Program-made: the position numbers and the translations under genes | Notes under the pieces: model-generated | What the model was told of the DNA's origin: nothing | Database searches by the model: none | Seen by the model: the letters and a program-made list of their open reading frames with translations, nothing else | Part shown: positions 43,880 to 53,402 of the stretch, piece after piece | Numbering within the stretch: position 1 is the stretch's first letter | Layout: every line of letters begins with the position of its first letter | NCBI GenBank assembly: GCA_031180405.1 | Contig: JAPSLU010000003.1 | Coordinates: 1 to 64,000, forward strand | Source: Bacillus sp. (in: firmicutes) | GTDB lineage: Bacteria > Bacillota > Bacilli > Bacillales > Bacillaceae | Direction: 5' to 3' | DNA length: 64,000 bases

Positions 43880-45157
43880 ATGTCATATATTGATGAACGA
43901 CTTATCGATATTAATGGAATTTCACTTCACACAGTTCCAACTTCTAAATTTAAAACAAATACTATTGTACTAAAGTTATTAGCACCTCTTAATGAGAAAG
44001 ATGTTACATATCGAGCAATATTACCGTATGTTCTTCAAAGAGGGACTAAAAATTTTCCAACAAGTACTCAATTAAGACAGCATTTAGATGAACTTTATGG
44101 AGCTACTTTACACGTTGATTTATCAAAAAAAGGCGAAAACCATATTATCTCTTTCCGTATGGAAGTGGCTAATGAGAAGTTCTTATCTGATTCCTCGCCA
44201 TTATTGGAAAAAGCTTTGCAACTTCTTGCTGATATATTACTAAATCCTCTTATAGAAAATAACGCTTTTCAAGAGGAAATCGTGTTACAGGAGAAAAGAA
44301 CCTTAAAGCAGCGAATCCAATCAGTTTATGACGACAAAATGAGATATTCAAATCTAAGACTTGTACAAGAAATGTGTAAAAATGAACCATATGCATTACA
44401 TGTAAATGGAGAACTAAAGCATATTGAGGGAATAACATCTCAATCACTTTTTGAATATTATCAGAACATTCTTCAACAAGACCAAATTGATCTTTATGTT
44501 GTTGGGGATATAAACCAAGAGGAAGTAGAAGGGTATGTAAAAACACATTTTTCTCTAAACAACAACGCTCAACGATTAGCAAACTCTAATGAAAAAAGAG
44601 AAATAGTTGAAAATGAGGTTATTGAGGAGCAAGATGTTAAGCAAGGGAAGCTGAATATAGGATATCGAACAAACAGCACATACAGGGACGAAGACTATTA
44701 TGCACTTCAAGTGTTTAATGGTATCTTTGGAGGCTTTTCCCATTCAAAACTTTTTGTAAATGTACGTGAAAAAGCAAGCTTGGCATATTATGCAGCTTCT
44801 AGAGTAGAAAGTCATAAGGGCTTATTAATGGTCATGTCTGGAGTAGAAGTTCAAAATTATGAAAAAGCTGTATCCATTATTAAAGAACAAATGATTGCAA
44901 TGAAAAATGGAGACTTTACTGAAGAGGAGTTCGAACAAACAAAAGCCGTTATTCAAAATCAACTTTTAGAAACAATCGATACAGCATACGGAATAGTAGA
45001 GATTGTTTATCATAACGTTATTGCATCCATGAATCGCTCATTTGAAGATTATTTGGAAGGTATCGAAAAAGTGACGAAAGAAGAAGTTGTAAAAGTAGCT
45101 AACAAAATTGAACTTGACACAATCTACTTCTTAAAAGGAATGGGGGAAACACCATGA
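43880..45157 (+). CDS. ymfF: M16 family protease-like protein without an apparent HxxEH motif
   Basis: M16-like architecture; VLQRGTKNFPTSTQLRQHLDELYGATL where the catalytic motif would be; YmfF position. Confidence 0.88.
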   Translation: MSYIDERLIDINGISLHTVPTSKFKTNTIVLKLLAPLNEKDVTYRAILPYVLQRGTKNFPTSTQLRQHLDELYGATLHVDLSKKGENHIISFRMEVANEKFLSDSSPLLEKALQLLADILLNPLIENNAFQEEIVLQEKRTLKQRIQSVYDDKMRYSNLRLVQEMCKNEPYALHVNGELKHIEGITSQSLFEYYQNILQQDQIDLYVVGDINQEEVEGYVKTHFSLNNNAQRLANSNEKREIVENEVIEEQDVKQGKLNIGYRTNSTYRDEDYYALQVFNGIFGGFSHSKLFVNVREKASLAYYAASRVESHKGLLMVMSGVEVQNYEKAVSIIKEQMIAMKNGDFTEEEFEQTKAVIQNQLLETIDTAYGIVEIVYHNVIASMNRSFEDYLEGIEKVTKEEVVKVANKIELDTIYFLKGMGETP

Positions 45158-46440
45158 CAAATCCTATTCGTTTTGAGCAATTACAGGAATCACTCTACTA
45201 TGAAAAAATGGAAAATGGCCTTGATGTATACGTTTTACCTAAAAATGGATTTAATAAAACCTATGCTACCTTTACAACAAAATACGGTTCAATCGATAAC
45301 AGGTTCGTTCCATTAAACAAGGACGAAATGATTCAAGTTCCGGATGGAATCGCTCACTTCTTAGAACATAAGCTTTTTGAGAAAGAAAATGAAGATGTTT
45401 TTCAACAGTTTAGTAAACAAGGTGCATCTGCGAATGCGTTTACCTCATTTACTAGAACAGCGTATTTGTTTTCAAGTACCAGTAATGTAGAAAAAAATTT
45501 AGAAACATTAATGGATTTCGTTCAAGAACCTTACTTTTCCGAAAAAACGGTTGAAAAGGAAAAGGGAATTATTGGTCAAGAAATTAATATGTATGAAGAT
45601 AATGCTGATTGGCGTTTATACTTTGGGCTTATTCAGAATTTATTTCACCATCATCCTGTAAGAATAGATATTGCAGGAACAATCGATTCAATTGCAAAGA
45701 TTACAAAGGATTCTCTATATGAGTGTTACAATACTTTCTATCATCCAAGTAATATGCTTTTATTTGTTGTAGGAGCTGTTAAACCTGAAGAAATTCTTAA
45801 ACAAGTTAGAGAAAATCAACAAAAAAAGGATTTTACAGCTCAATCTGAAATAATAAGGGAATTTCCCGATGAGCCTATAGGAGTTTATAAGAAAGTTGAA
45901 AAACTAAGAATGAATGTCCAGAGTTCTAAGTGTTTAGTTGGAATAAAAGCAAAAAATCCAAATAGAACAGGCTCAAGTTTGTTAAAATACGAGCTCTCAA
46001 TGAACATCCTTTTAGATTTGCTTTTTAGTAAGAGTACAACAAACTATGAAGAGCTATATAGAGAAGGTTTGATTGATGATACATTTAGTTACGACTATAC
46101 AGAAGAAAATGGCTTTGGTTTCGCAATGATAGGCGGAGATACAGAGAATCCTGACCGTTTAGCTGAAAAAATCAAAGAAATGCTTTTTTTAGCAAAAAAC
46201 AATGGTATTGATTTTACCACCTTTGAAGCAACGAAAAAGAAAAAAATTGGTTCATTCTTAAGGGCGATAAATTCACCTGAATATATTGCTAATCAATTTA
46301 CACGATATGCTTTTAATGAAATGGAACTTTTTGAAGTCGTACCAACACTTGAATCGCTGACTCAAGAAGATATGAACAAGGTTTTAAAGGAAGCAGTTGA
46401 CGAGGAATTATTTTCAGTCTGTCAGGTAGTTCCAAAATAG
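45154..46440 (+). CDS. ymfH: M16 family zinc protease
   Basis: GIAHFLEHKLFEKENEDVF (HxxEH); ATGA overlap with ymfF. Confidence 0.9.
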   Translation: MTNPIRFEQLQESLYYEKMENGLDVYVLPKNGFNKTYATFTTKYGSIDNRFVPLNKDEMIQVPDGIAHFLEHKLFEKENEDVFQQFSKQGASANAFTSFTRTAYLFSSTSNVEKNLETLMDFVQEPYFSEKTVEKEKGIIGQEINMYEDNADWRLYFGLIQNLFHHHPVRIDIAGTIDSIAKITKDSLYECYNTFYHPSNMLLFVVGAVKPEEILKQVRENQQKKDFTAQSEIIREFPDEPIGVYKKVEKLRMNVQSSKCLVGIKAKNPNRTGSSLLKYELSMNILLDLLFSKSTTNYEELYREGLIDDTFSYDYTEENGFGFAMIGGDTENPDRLAEKIKEMLFLAKNNGIDFTTFEATKKKKIGSFLRAINSPEYIANQFTRYAFNEMELFEVVPTLESLTQEDMNKVLKEAVDEELFSVCQVVPK

Positions 46441-46452
46441 AAACGTACTAAG

Positions 46453-46483
46453 AAAGGTCTGTAATTGATTCAGGCCTTTTTTG
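46453..46483 (+). terminator. terminator after ymfH
   Basis: AAAGGTCTGtaattgattCAGGCCTTTTTT. Confidence 0.8.
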
Positions 46484-46540
46484 TATATTATATATAGCTT
46501 CTTAGATTAGATATATGTGCTAAAATGTATTACTAAATAT

Positions 46541-46757
46541 AAGGCTCTTTTCTAATAGATTGTTGTTGTTTTAAGAGATGTTTAGGTCAATTTGAACGGA
46601 TATGCGAGACTCCTGTCCGAGCAGCGGGACAGGTGAGAATCCGTATACGCTTGGCGATTAGGGAGTACATCGCCCGCCCCACAGAAAGCGAGAATCCTTT
46701 GATCGCAAATCATTCTGCTACTAGTTTAAAGCAACAAAGTTTACGAAAACAGCCATT
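46541..46757. repeat. MITE-like Bacillaceae intergenic repeat with imperfect terminal inverted repeats
   Basis: Left end AAGGCTCTTTTCTAATAGATTGTTG; right end AGCAACAAAGTTTACGAAAACAGCC; GC-rich core GCGAGACTCCTG...AGCAGCGGGACAGGTGAGA...CGCCCGCCCC...GAAAGCGAG resembling a repeat common in Bacillaceae intergenic regions. Confidence 0.7.
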
Positions 46758-46774
46758 CTTAAAGAGGAGAAGTT

Positions 46775-47485
46775 ATGGAGAAATATGCATTAGTAACAGG
46801 AGCAAGTGGTGGAATCGGCACAGCTATTGTAAAAAAACTCTCGGATGATGGATATCATATTTATGTTCATTACCACCAAAATGAGCAGGCAATCAATGAA
46901 TTTAAAAAATACACAAACAAAATTATACCGGTTCAAGCTGATTTAACGGAAAAATCAGGTGTTGATGCATTATTAACCAATATACAGATGCCAATAGATT
47001 TATTGGTTTTCAATAGTGGAATAAGTATGTATGGTTTAGTAACAGATCTACAGGATGATGATATTGATAAAATGGTCCAACTTCATATAACAAGTCCGTT
47101 TAAATTGGTACAACAGCTTATTCCATCTATGATTAGGAAAAAAAACGGAAATATTATCGTCATTTCCTCCATTTGGGGCATTACAGGTGCATCTTGTGAG
47201 GTTCTGTACTCAATGGTTAAGGGTGGGCAAAACGCTTATGTTAGAGGTTTGGCAAAAGAGCTCGCACCTAGTCAAATAAGAGTGAATGCGATTGCTCCTG
47301 GTGCCATTTCAACAAAGATGTTATCGCATTTGACTGAAGAGGACTTAAAGGATTTAGCAGAGGAAATTCCTCTGGGTCGACTTGGTGCGCCTGAAGAAAT
47401 TGCAGAAACGGTATCGTTTTTAGCTTCAGATAAATCTTCTTATATTACTGGGCAAGTGATTTCAGTAAATGGGGGATGGGTTTGA
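46775..47485 (+). CDS. ymfI: short-chain dehydrogenase/reductase (YmfI)
   Basis: VTGASGGIGTAI, YSMVKGG catalytic YxxxK, SSYITGQVISVNGGW. Confidence 0.92.
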   Translation: MEKYALVTGASGGIGTAIVKKLSDDGYHIYVHYHQNEQAINEFKKYTNKIIPVQADLTEKSGVDALLTNIQMPIDLLVFNSGISMYGLVTDLQDDDIDKMVQLHITSPFKLVQQLIPSMIRKKNGNIIVISSIWGITGASCEVLYSMVKGGQNAYVRGLAKELAPSQIRVNAIAPGAISTKMLSHLTEEDLKDLAEEIPLGRLGAPEEIAETVSFLASDKSSYITGQVISVNGGWV

Positions 47486-47504
47486 AAAAAATGAATAAAA
47501 ATAA

Positions 47505-47547
47505 CCTCCTTTAGAAACAATAATTCTGTACTCAATTAAAAAGGAGG
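47505..47547 (+). promoter_or_regulatory. RBS-sequestering hairpin candidate upstream of ymfJ
   Basis: CCTCCTTT (47505-47512) complementary to AAAGGAGG (47540-47547), the ymfJ Shine-Dalgarno. Confidence 0.55.
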
Positions 47548-47554
47548 AACTCCT

Positions 47555-47812
47555 ATGTCTGTATTAGAAAACTGGAATGAATGGAAAGACTTTTTAGGTG
47601 ATCGGCTACACCATGCACAAAACGAAGGTATGAACGAGCAGGTAATTTCGAACTTGGCATTTGAAATTGGTGATTATTTAGCTAAGCAAGTAGACGCTAA
47701 AAATCCACAAGAAAAGGTACTAGCAGATCTATGGAGTGTTGCATCTGAACAAGAACAGCATGCTATTGCCAATATGATGGTTAAGCTTGTTCAAAATAAC
47801 GGTTCACACTAA
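47555..47812 (+). CDS. ymfJ: DUF3243 domain protein YmfJ
   Basis: 85 aa, MSVLENWNEWKDFLGDRLHHAQNEGM; conserved order. Confidence 0.9.
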   Translation: MSVLENWNEWKDFLGDRLHHAQNEGMNEQVISNLAFEIGDYLAKQVDAKNPQEKVLADLWSVASEQEQHAIANMMVKLVQNNGSH

Positions 47813-47837
47813 GAGAGGAGAGATCCTCTCTTTTTCT
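47813..47837 (+). terminator. terminator after ymfJ
   Basis: AGAGAGGagagatCCTCTCTTTTT. Confidence 0.8.
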
Positions 47838-47921
47838 ATGAAATCATTCTCTTCATACTTTCTTCTTTCAGGAAAATCATTTATTATAGTTTGTAGTGGT
47901 TGTTTTAGAGGAGGGCTTTAC

Positions 47922-48713
47922 TTGCCATATGAGTGGTATTTAGAATATGAGATACAAAAAAATCGGCCCGGACTTTTGGGGGATGTATCCTCATTATTGG
48001 GAATGCTTTCTATTAATATTATTACAATTAATGGTGTGGATGATTCTCGTCGTGGTCTCTTATTAAAATGTGAAAGCAATGATCAAGTTCGTAGGCTTGA
48101 ATCAATTTTAAATACAATGGACAACATAACTGTTACTAAGCTCAGAGTCCCAAAGCTCCGTGATCGTTTAGCGGTTAGGCACGGTCGATATATCCAAAGA
48201 GATGCTGATGACAAAAAAACATTTCGATTTGTGCGTGATGAACTTGGCTTACTAGTTGACTTTATGGCAGAATTATATAAACAAGATGGTCATAAGCTAA
48301 TTGGTATCCGAGGGATGCCAAGGGTTGGGAAAACAGAATCTATTGTTGCATCAAGTGTCTGTGCAAATAAAAAGTGGTTATTTGTTTCATCAACTTTGTT
48401 AAAACAAACTATTCGCAGTCAGTTAATTGCTGATGAGTATAGTGAAGACAATGTGTTTATTATCGATGGAATTGTATCGACAAGAAGAGGTTCTGAAAAA
48501 CACCTACAGCTTGTAAGGGAAATTATGCGGATTTCAGCAACCAAAGTTGTTGAACATCCTGACATATTTGTACAGAATACTGAATATACAATTGATGATT
48601 TTGATTACATAATAGAAATCCGTAATGAGCCTGATGAAGAAATTACATATAAAGACGTAGAAGAACCACCAATGATGTTTGACTCTTCAGGTCTCTCAGG
48701 ATTTGACTTTTAG
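47922..48713 (+). CDS. ymfK: YmfK (DUF3388) protein: ACT-like domain plus P-loop region
   Basis: LPYEWYLEYEIQKNRPGLLGDVSSLLG (ACT-like), GMPRVGKT (GxxxxGKT), NVFIIDG; TTG at 47922 after GAGGAGGGC; track start 47787 overlaps ymfJ. Confidence 0.87.
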   Translation: MPYEWYLEYEIQKNRPGLLGDVSSLLGMLSINIITINGVDDSRRGLLLKCESNDQVRRLESILNTMDNITVTKLRVPKLRDRLAVRHGRYIQRDADDKKTFRFVRDELGLLVDFMAELYKQDGHKLIGIRGMPRVGKTESIVASSVCANKKWLFVSSTLLKQTIRSQLIADEYSEDNVFIIDGIVSTRRGSEKHLQLVREIMRISATKVVEHPDIFVQNTEYTIDDFDYIIEIRNEPDEEITYKDVEEPPMMFDSSGLSGFDF

Positions 48714-48729
48714 TTATGGGGTGTTATGG

Positions 48730-49602
48730 TTGAGTGAACTAGGTAATCGACTCAAACAAGCGAGAGAAGAAAAAAATATGAGCTTGGAGGATCTCCAAGA
48801 CATTACAAAAATTCAAAAACGTTATCTAATCGGTTTAGAAGAAGGCAACTACTCCATGATGCCCGGGAAATTTTATGCACGGGCATTTATGAAACAATAT
48901 GCTGAGGCTGTTGACTTAGATCCGGAAATGCTTTTCGAAGAATACAAGAATGAAGTACCAAGTACATACAAAGAAGATGTCCCGGAACAACTATCTAGAG
49001 TAAAAACACATAAAGAATTACCTAAATCAGCTTCTGTATTTTTGGAAATTCTTCCAAAGCTGTTAGCAGGTGCAGTCATTGTCATTATTGCAATCTTACT
49101 TTGGCTATGGAGACAAGATGCTGCAAATAATGACACGGATAACGAAACACCAACAAATGAAACAAGTGATGTAGAATTTAAAAAAGTAGAAAATGTAGCT
49201 ACAAATGATGAAAAAGAAAGTGAAGTAACTCCGGCTGAGGAAGATGAAAGTACAAGTGAAGAAGAGAAAGAACCAGAAACCTCTCCTCAATCAATAGTAC
49301 TTAAAGGTGTAGAAGGGTCAACCACGACGTATGAATTAACTGGAGCGGAAAAGTTTGAGCTTGAAGTTGTTGCAAAAGATCGTACCTGGGTTGGAATAAA
49401 AAATGGTAAGGGCAAGACTTTCTTTGGAGCTGAAATTCCAAAAGGCGATAAACAGGTAAATGACTTTACTGCTGAATCAGAAATTACAGTGAGAGTGGGA
49501 AATGTCCCTGGAACTGATTTAAAAGTCAATGGTGAGCTTGTCAAATATGAAGATACAAAGAAAACACCGCAAAACATTACCATTATTTATACGAAAAAAT
49601 AG
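48730..49602 (+). CDS. rodZ: RodZ family helix-turn-helix membrane protein (YmfM)
   Basis: LGNRLKQAREEKNMSLEDLQDITKIQKRYLIGLEEGNY HTH, single TM, C-terminal beta domain; TTG at 48730. Confidence 0.88.
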   Translation: MSELGNRLKQAREEKNMSLEDLQDITKIQKRYLIGLEEGNYSMMPGKFYARAFMKQYAEAVDLDPEMLFEEYKNEVPSTYKEDVPEQLSRVKTHKELPKSASVFLEILPKLLAGAVIVIIAILLWLWRQDAANNDTDNETPTNETSDVEFKKVENVATNDEKESEVTPAEEDESTSEEEKEPETSPQSIVLKGVEGSTTTYELTGAEKFELEVVAKDRTWVGIKNGKGKTFFGAEIPKGDKQVNDFTAESEITVRVGNVPGTDLKVNGELVKYEDTKKTPQNITIIYTKK

Positions 49603-49676
49603 GGACTGATTCAACTGAAGTGTCTGATCCTTCTCCTAGGATGAGGGTTAGACCTTTAAATGGGTCGTCCCATTTT
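49602..49676 (+). terminator. long-loop inverted repeat between rodZ and pgsA
   Basis: GGGACTGATTC ... GGGTCGTCCC, imperfect stem with G-U pairs. Confidence 0.4.
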
Positions 49677-49717
49677 GATTGTCACATAATACAAAAGATG
49701 ACGGAGGAAATAGAAAG

Positions 49718-50296
49718 ATGAATTTACCTAATAAGATTACAATTTCAAGAATATTACTTATCCCAGTTTTTATGGTGATCATGCTGGTGCCTTTTAATTG
49801 GGGAGAACTTACTTTTGGAACAGAAACGATTTTAGTTACCCATTTTGTAGGGGCTATTTTATTTATTATTGCCTCTACTACAGACTGGATTGACGGTTAT
49901 TACGCAAGGAAGCTTAATCAAGTAACAAATTTAGGCAAGTTTTTAGATCCTTTAGCAGACAAATTATTAGTTTCAGCTGCTCTTATCATTTTAGTTGAGC
50001 TTAATTTAGCGCCATCCTGGATGGTTATTCTTATCATTAGCCGTGAGTTTGCGATTACTGGGCTACGCCTTGTTTTAGCTGGTGAAGGTGAGGTTGTTGC
50101 AGCAAATATGCTAGGGAAAATTAAGACGTGGACACAAATTATTGCGATTTCGGCATTATTATTACATAACTTACCATTTGAGTTTATCAATTTACCATTT
50201 GCAACAATTTCCCTTTGGGTGGCGACATTTTTTACGGTGATCTCGGGATGGGATTATTTTATTAAAAATAAGAAGGCATTTGTAAATTCTAAATAA
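49718..50296 (+). CDS. pgsA: CDP-diacylglycerol-glycerol-3-phosphate 3-phosphatidyltransferase
   Basis: MNLPNKITISRILLIPVFM, TDWIDGYYARKLNQVTNLGKFLDPLADKLL (CDP-OH-P motif). Confidence 0.96.
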   Translation: MNLPNKITISRILLIPVFMVIMLVPFNWGELTFGTETILVTHFVGAILFIIASTTDWIDGYYARKLNQVTNLGKFLDPLADKLLVSAALIILVELNLAPSWMVILIISREFAITGLRLVLAGEGEVVAANMLGKIKTWTQIIAISALLLHNLPFEFINLPFATISLWVATFFTVISGWDYFIKNKKAFVNSK

Positions 50297-50320
50297 ACGT
50301 ATGCATAGGGAGGATATCAT

Positions 50321-51568
50321 ATGGAGATACGGACGGAAATTATCGCGGTTGGATCAGAGTTATTGTTAGGTCAAATCGTTAATAGTAATGCTCAATTTTT
50401 ATCTAAGGAGCTTGCTGATATTGGCTTAAACGTCTATTATCATACGGTAGTTGGTGATAACCCCACGCGGCTCGAGTCAGCGATTAAAACCGCAAAAGAA
50501 CGCTCAAATGTCATTATATTTACTGGGGGACTTGGTCCGACAAAGGATGACTTAACAAAGGAAACCATTTCCAAAGCATTGGGCAAAACTCTTGTATTTG
50601 ATAACGAAGCTTTAGAAAGTATTCAAAATTACTTTATTCAAACAAAACGTACAATGTCTGAAAATAATAAAAAGCAAGCACTTGTTATTGATGGTTCAAT
50701 TATATTGAAAAATGATTTTGGAATGGCACCTGGAATGGCACTAAAAGTAGACCAAACCATTTACATGCTATTACCTGGTCCTCCAAGTGAAATGAAGCCG
50801 ATGTTTCAAAACTACGGAAGGGAGTATTTTCAAAATCAACTAGGTTTACAGGAGAAAATCGTTTCCCGCGTTTTAAGGTATTTTGGCATTGGTGAATCTC
50901 AACTTGAAACAGACATTCAAGATTTAATTGACGGACAGACGAACCCAACAATTGCTCCTTTAGCATCAGATGGAGAAGTAACACTTAGACTTACATCAAA
51001 GCATAAAGATGAAAAAGTAGCTCAAAAGCTATTGAATGAGACGGAGAAAACTATTAACGATCGAGTTGGAGAATTTTTCTATGGTTATGATCAAACAACT
51101 CTTGTTAAAGTATTAAAAGAGCGATTAGTAAGTAAGAATAAAACAATTTCTGCCGCTGAAAGTTTAACAGGTGGCATGTTTTCAGAACTAGTAACATCAT
51201 TGGAAGGCGCTTCTCAATTTTTTAATGGAAGTATTGTTACTTATACGAATGAAGTAAAGCAGCAAATTCTGCATGTTAAACAGAGTACACTTGACCAATA
51301 TGGAGCCGTTAGTGAAGCATGTGCAAAGGAAATGGCCGAACAGGTCCGTTACCTTCTTAAAAGTGATATTGGCATTAGTTTTACAGGAGCCGCAGGACCA
51401 GACCCACATGAAGGACAACCTGTGGGGACGGTTTTCATTGGTATCGCAACAGAGAATCAAACAAACGTATATCCCCTAAACTTAGCGGGGTCTAGAAAAG
51501 GAATTCGTTCACGAACGGTAAAGTTTGGATGTCACTATTTAGTCAAACTATTAAATGAACTAGAATGA
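50321..51568 (+). CDS. cinA: competence/damage-inducible protein CinA
   Basis: [23 protein letters not shown]-terminal [22 protein letters not shown]. Confidence 0.95.
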   Translation: MEIRTEIIAVGSELLLGQIVNSNAQFLSKELADIGLNVYYHTVVGDNPTRLESAIKTAKERSNVIIFTGGLGPTKDDLTKETISKALGKTLVFDNEALESIQNYFIQTKRTMSENNKKQALVIDGSIILKNDFGMAPGMALKVDQTIYMLLPGPPSEMKPMFQNYGREYFQNQLGLQEKIVSRVLRYFGIGESQLETDIQDLIDGQTNPTIAPLASDGEVTLRLTSKHKDEKVAQKLLNETEKTINDRVGEFFYGYDQTTLVKVLKERLVSKNKTISAAESLTGGMFSELVTSLEGASQFFNGSIVTYTNEVKQQILHVKQSTLDQYGAVSEACAKEMAEQVRYLLKSDIGISFTGAAGPDPHEGQPVGTVFIGIATENQTNVYPLNLAGSRKGIRSRTVKFGCHYLVKLLNELE

Positions 51569-51572
51569 TATA

Positions 51573-51627
51573 ATGAAGTCTGTTAAGCAAAGCTTTAGAA
51601 GCGATGTTTTAACAGGCTTTTTGTATG
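51573..51627 (+). terminator. terminator after cinA
   Basis: AAGTCTGTTAA ... TTTTAACAGGCTTTTT. Confidence 0.65.
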
Positions 51628-51779
51628 CGACAAGTCCTTGATAAGAACTTGTCATTTTATTGTTGGGCAAATTAGTTTACTATAAAAAAGTTGAAATTAA
51701 ATTTTATCGCTTATAGTCCTCTTCATAATAGATGTTTTATTTAGAGAAAATACTATTTTCAGATTGTTTCAAAAGGGAA

Positions 51780-51805
51780 AATAATCGAATAAATGTTCGA
51801 TTATT
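51780..51805. promoter_or_regulatory. LexA (DinR) SOS box upstream of recA
   Basis: AATAATCGAA-TAAATG-TTCGATTATT; core CGAATAAATGTTCG close to consensus CGAACRNRYGTTYC. Confidence 0.85.
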
Positions 51806-51867
51806 ACTTGGCAAACGAGTGAAAAAGCGTTATATTTATTATAGATTCATTTAAAGGAGGAAATTTT

Positions 51868-52908
51868 GTGAGCGATCGTCAAGCCGCCTTAGATATGGCG
51901 TTAAAACAAATAGAGAAGCAATTCGGTAAAGGTTCTATTATGAAATTAGGAGAGCAAACAGATCGTAAGGTATCAACTACACCAAGCGGTTCCTTAGCTC
52001 TTGATACAGCATTAGGGATAGGTGGTTATCCACGAGGTAGAATCATAGAAATATATGGACCAGAGAGTTCTGGTAAAACAACGGTTGCTCTACATGCTAT
52101 TGCAGAAGTTCAACAACAAGGTGGTCAAGCGGCATTTATTGATGCTGAGCATGCATTAGATCCAGTCTATGCCCAAAAATTGGGTGTTAATATTGATGAA
52201 TTATTACTTTCACAACCTGATACTGGAGAGCAAGCACTAGAGATTGCTGAGGCTCTGGTTCGTAGTGGTGCGGTTGATATTCTTGTCATAGACTCGGTGG
52301 CAGCATTGGTACCAAAAGCTGAAATTGAGGGTGAGATGGGTGATTCTCACGTCGGATTACAGGCTCGTTTAATGTCACAAGCATTACGTAAGTTGTCAGG
52401 TGCAATTAATAAATCAAAAACAATTGCTATTTTCATAAACCAAATTCGTGAAAAAGTAGGCGTTATGTTTGGTAACCCTGAAACAACTCCTGGTGGTCGT
52501 GCACTAAAATTCTATTCTTCTGTTCGTTTAGAAGTTCGTCGTGCTGAGACACTTAAACAGGGAAATGAAATGGTAGGGAATAAAACTAAAATTAAAGTCG
52601 TGAAAAATAAGGTTGCACCTCCATTTAAAGTGGCTGAAGTTGATATTATGTACGGAGAAGGAATTTCTAAAGAGGGAGAAATTATTGATCTTGGCTCAGA
52701 GATTGATATAGTTCAAAAGAGTGGGTCATGGTATTCATATAATGAAGAACGTTTAGGTCAAGGTCGAGAAAATGCGAAGCAGTTCCTAAAGGAAAATCCA
52801 GCACTTCGTCTGGAAATTCAAGAAAAAATTCGTAAACATTATGGCTTAGATGAAGAAGTCATCGCTCCAGATGAAAATCAAGAAGAGCTAGATTTATTAG
52901 GTGAATAA
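51868..52908 (+). CDS. recA: recombinase RecA
   Basis: [36 protein letters not shown]; 346 aa, uninterrupted. Confidence 0.98.
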   Translation: MSDRQAALDMALKQIEKQFGKGSIMKLGEQTDRKVSTTPSGSLALDTALGIGGYPRGRIIEIYGPESSGKTTVALHAIAEVQQQGGQAAFIDAEHALDPVYAQKLGVNIDELLLSQPDTGEQALEIAEALVRSGAVDILVIDSVAALVPKAEIEGEMGDSHVGLQARLMSQALRKLSGAINKSKTIAIFINQIREKVGVMFGNPETTPGGRALKFYSSVRLEVRRAETLKQGNEMVGNKTKIKVVKNKVAPPFKVAEVDIMYGEGISKEGEIIDLGSEIDIVQKSGSWYSYNEERLGQGRENAKQFLKENPALRLEIQEKIRKHYGLDEEVIAPDENQEELDLLGE

Positions 52909-52916
52909 TGTGTGGT

Positions 52917-52943
52917 AAAAAGGGCATTTTGCCCTTTTTTTTG
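52917..52943 (+). terminator. terminator after recA
   Basis: AAAAAGGGCattttGCCCTTTTTTTT. Confidence 0.85.
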
Positions 52944-53158
52944 TATGTAGAAAGTGTCTACTAGTTGTTTTTTGGTATTCTAATTTAACTATTTATTAGA
53001 TATTTAAACTTTATATCACTCAACAACTTAACACATTTCACTAATAAGCGGAAAATAATATGACATATTTCTACAAAAAACAACCTTTTTTTCAGGATTT
53101 GATACAAGGGTTTATACGTTTTACCTCTTAAATGCTTGAAAACATAGTGCTGACGGGC

Positions 53159-53187
53159 TTGACAATAAAATTTCACAGATTTACAAT
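53159..53187 (+). promoter_or_regulatory. sigma-A promoter candidate of rny
   Basis: TTGACA-N17-TACAAT, about 200 nt upstream of rny. Confidence 0.65.
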
Positions 53188-53402
53188 TAAGATGTATATT
53201 TTACATTTTGTAGAATGATGATTGAAGCATTTTGAAAGCAGAAAATGTTGGTACTTGAGTTAGTCTTACTTTAACTAATTTAAAGACGCGAGGTTCAACA
53301 TGAAAAAAAAGCTTTGAGCTGTATGTTGACAACTTAAAATTGAACAATGTACATGCCGACACTTTAATCTAGAAAAACAAGTTCATAGCAAGAGGAGGTG
53401 TA

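Noticed and set aside
46633-46848. 71-aa + strand ORF
   Set aside because: Lies inside the GC-rich core of the MITE-like repeat and runs into ymfI in another frame; no plausible RBS or protein similarity.
51868-52908. Intein or intron in recA
   Set aside because: recA reads as a normal 346-aa uninterrupted protein.
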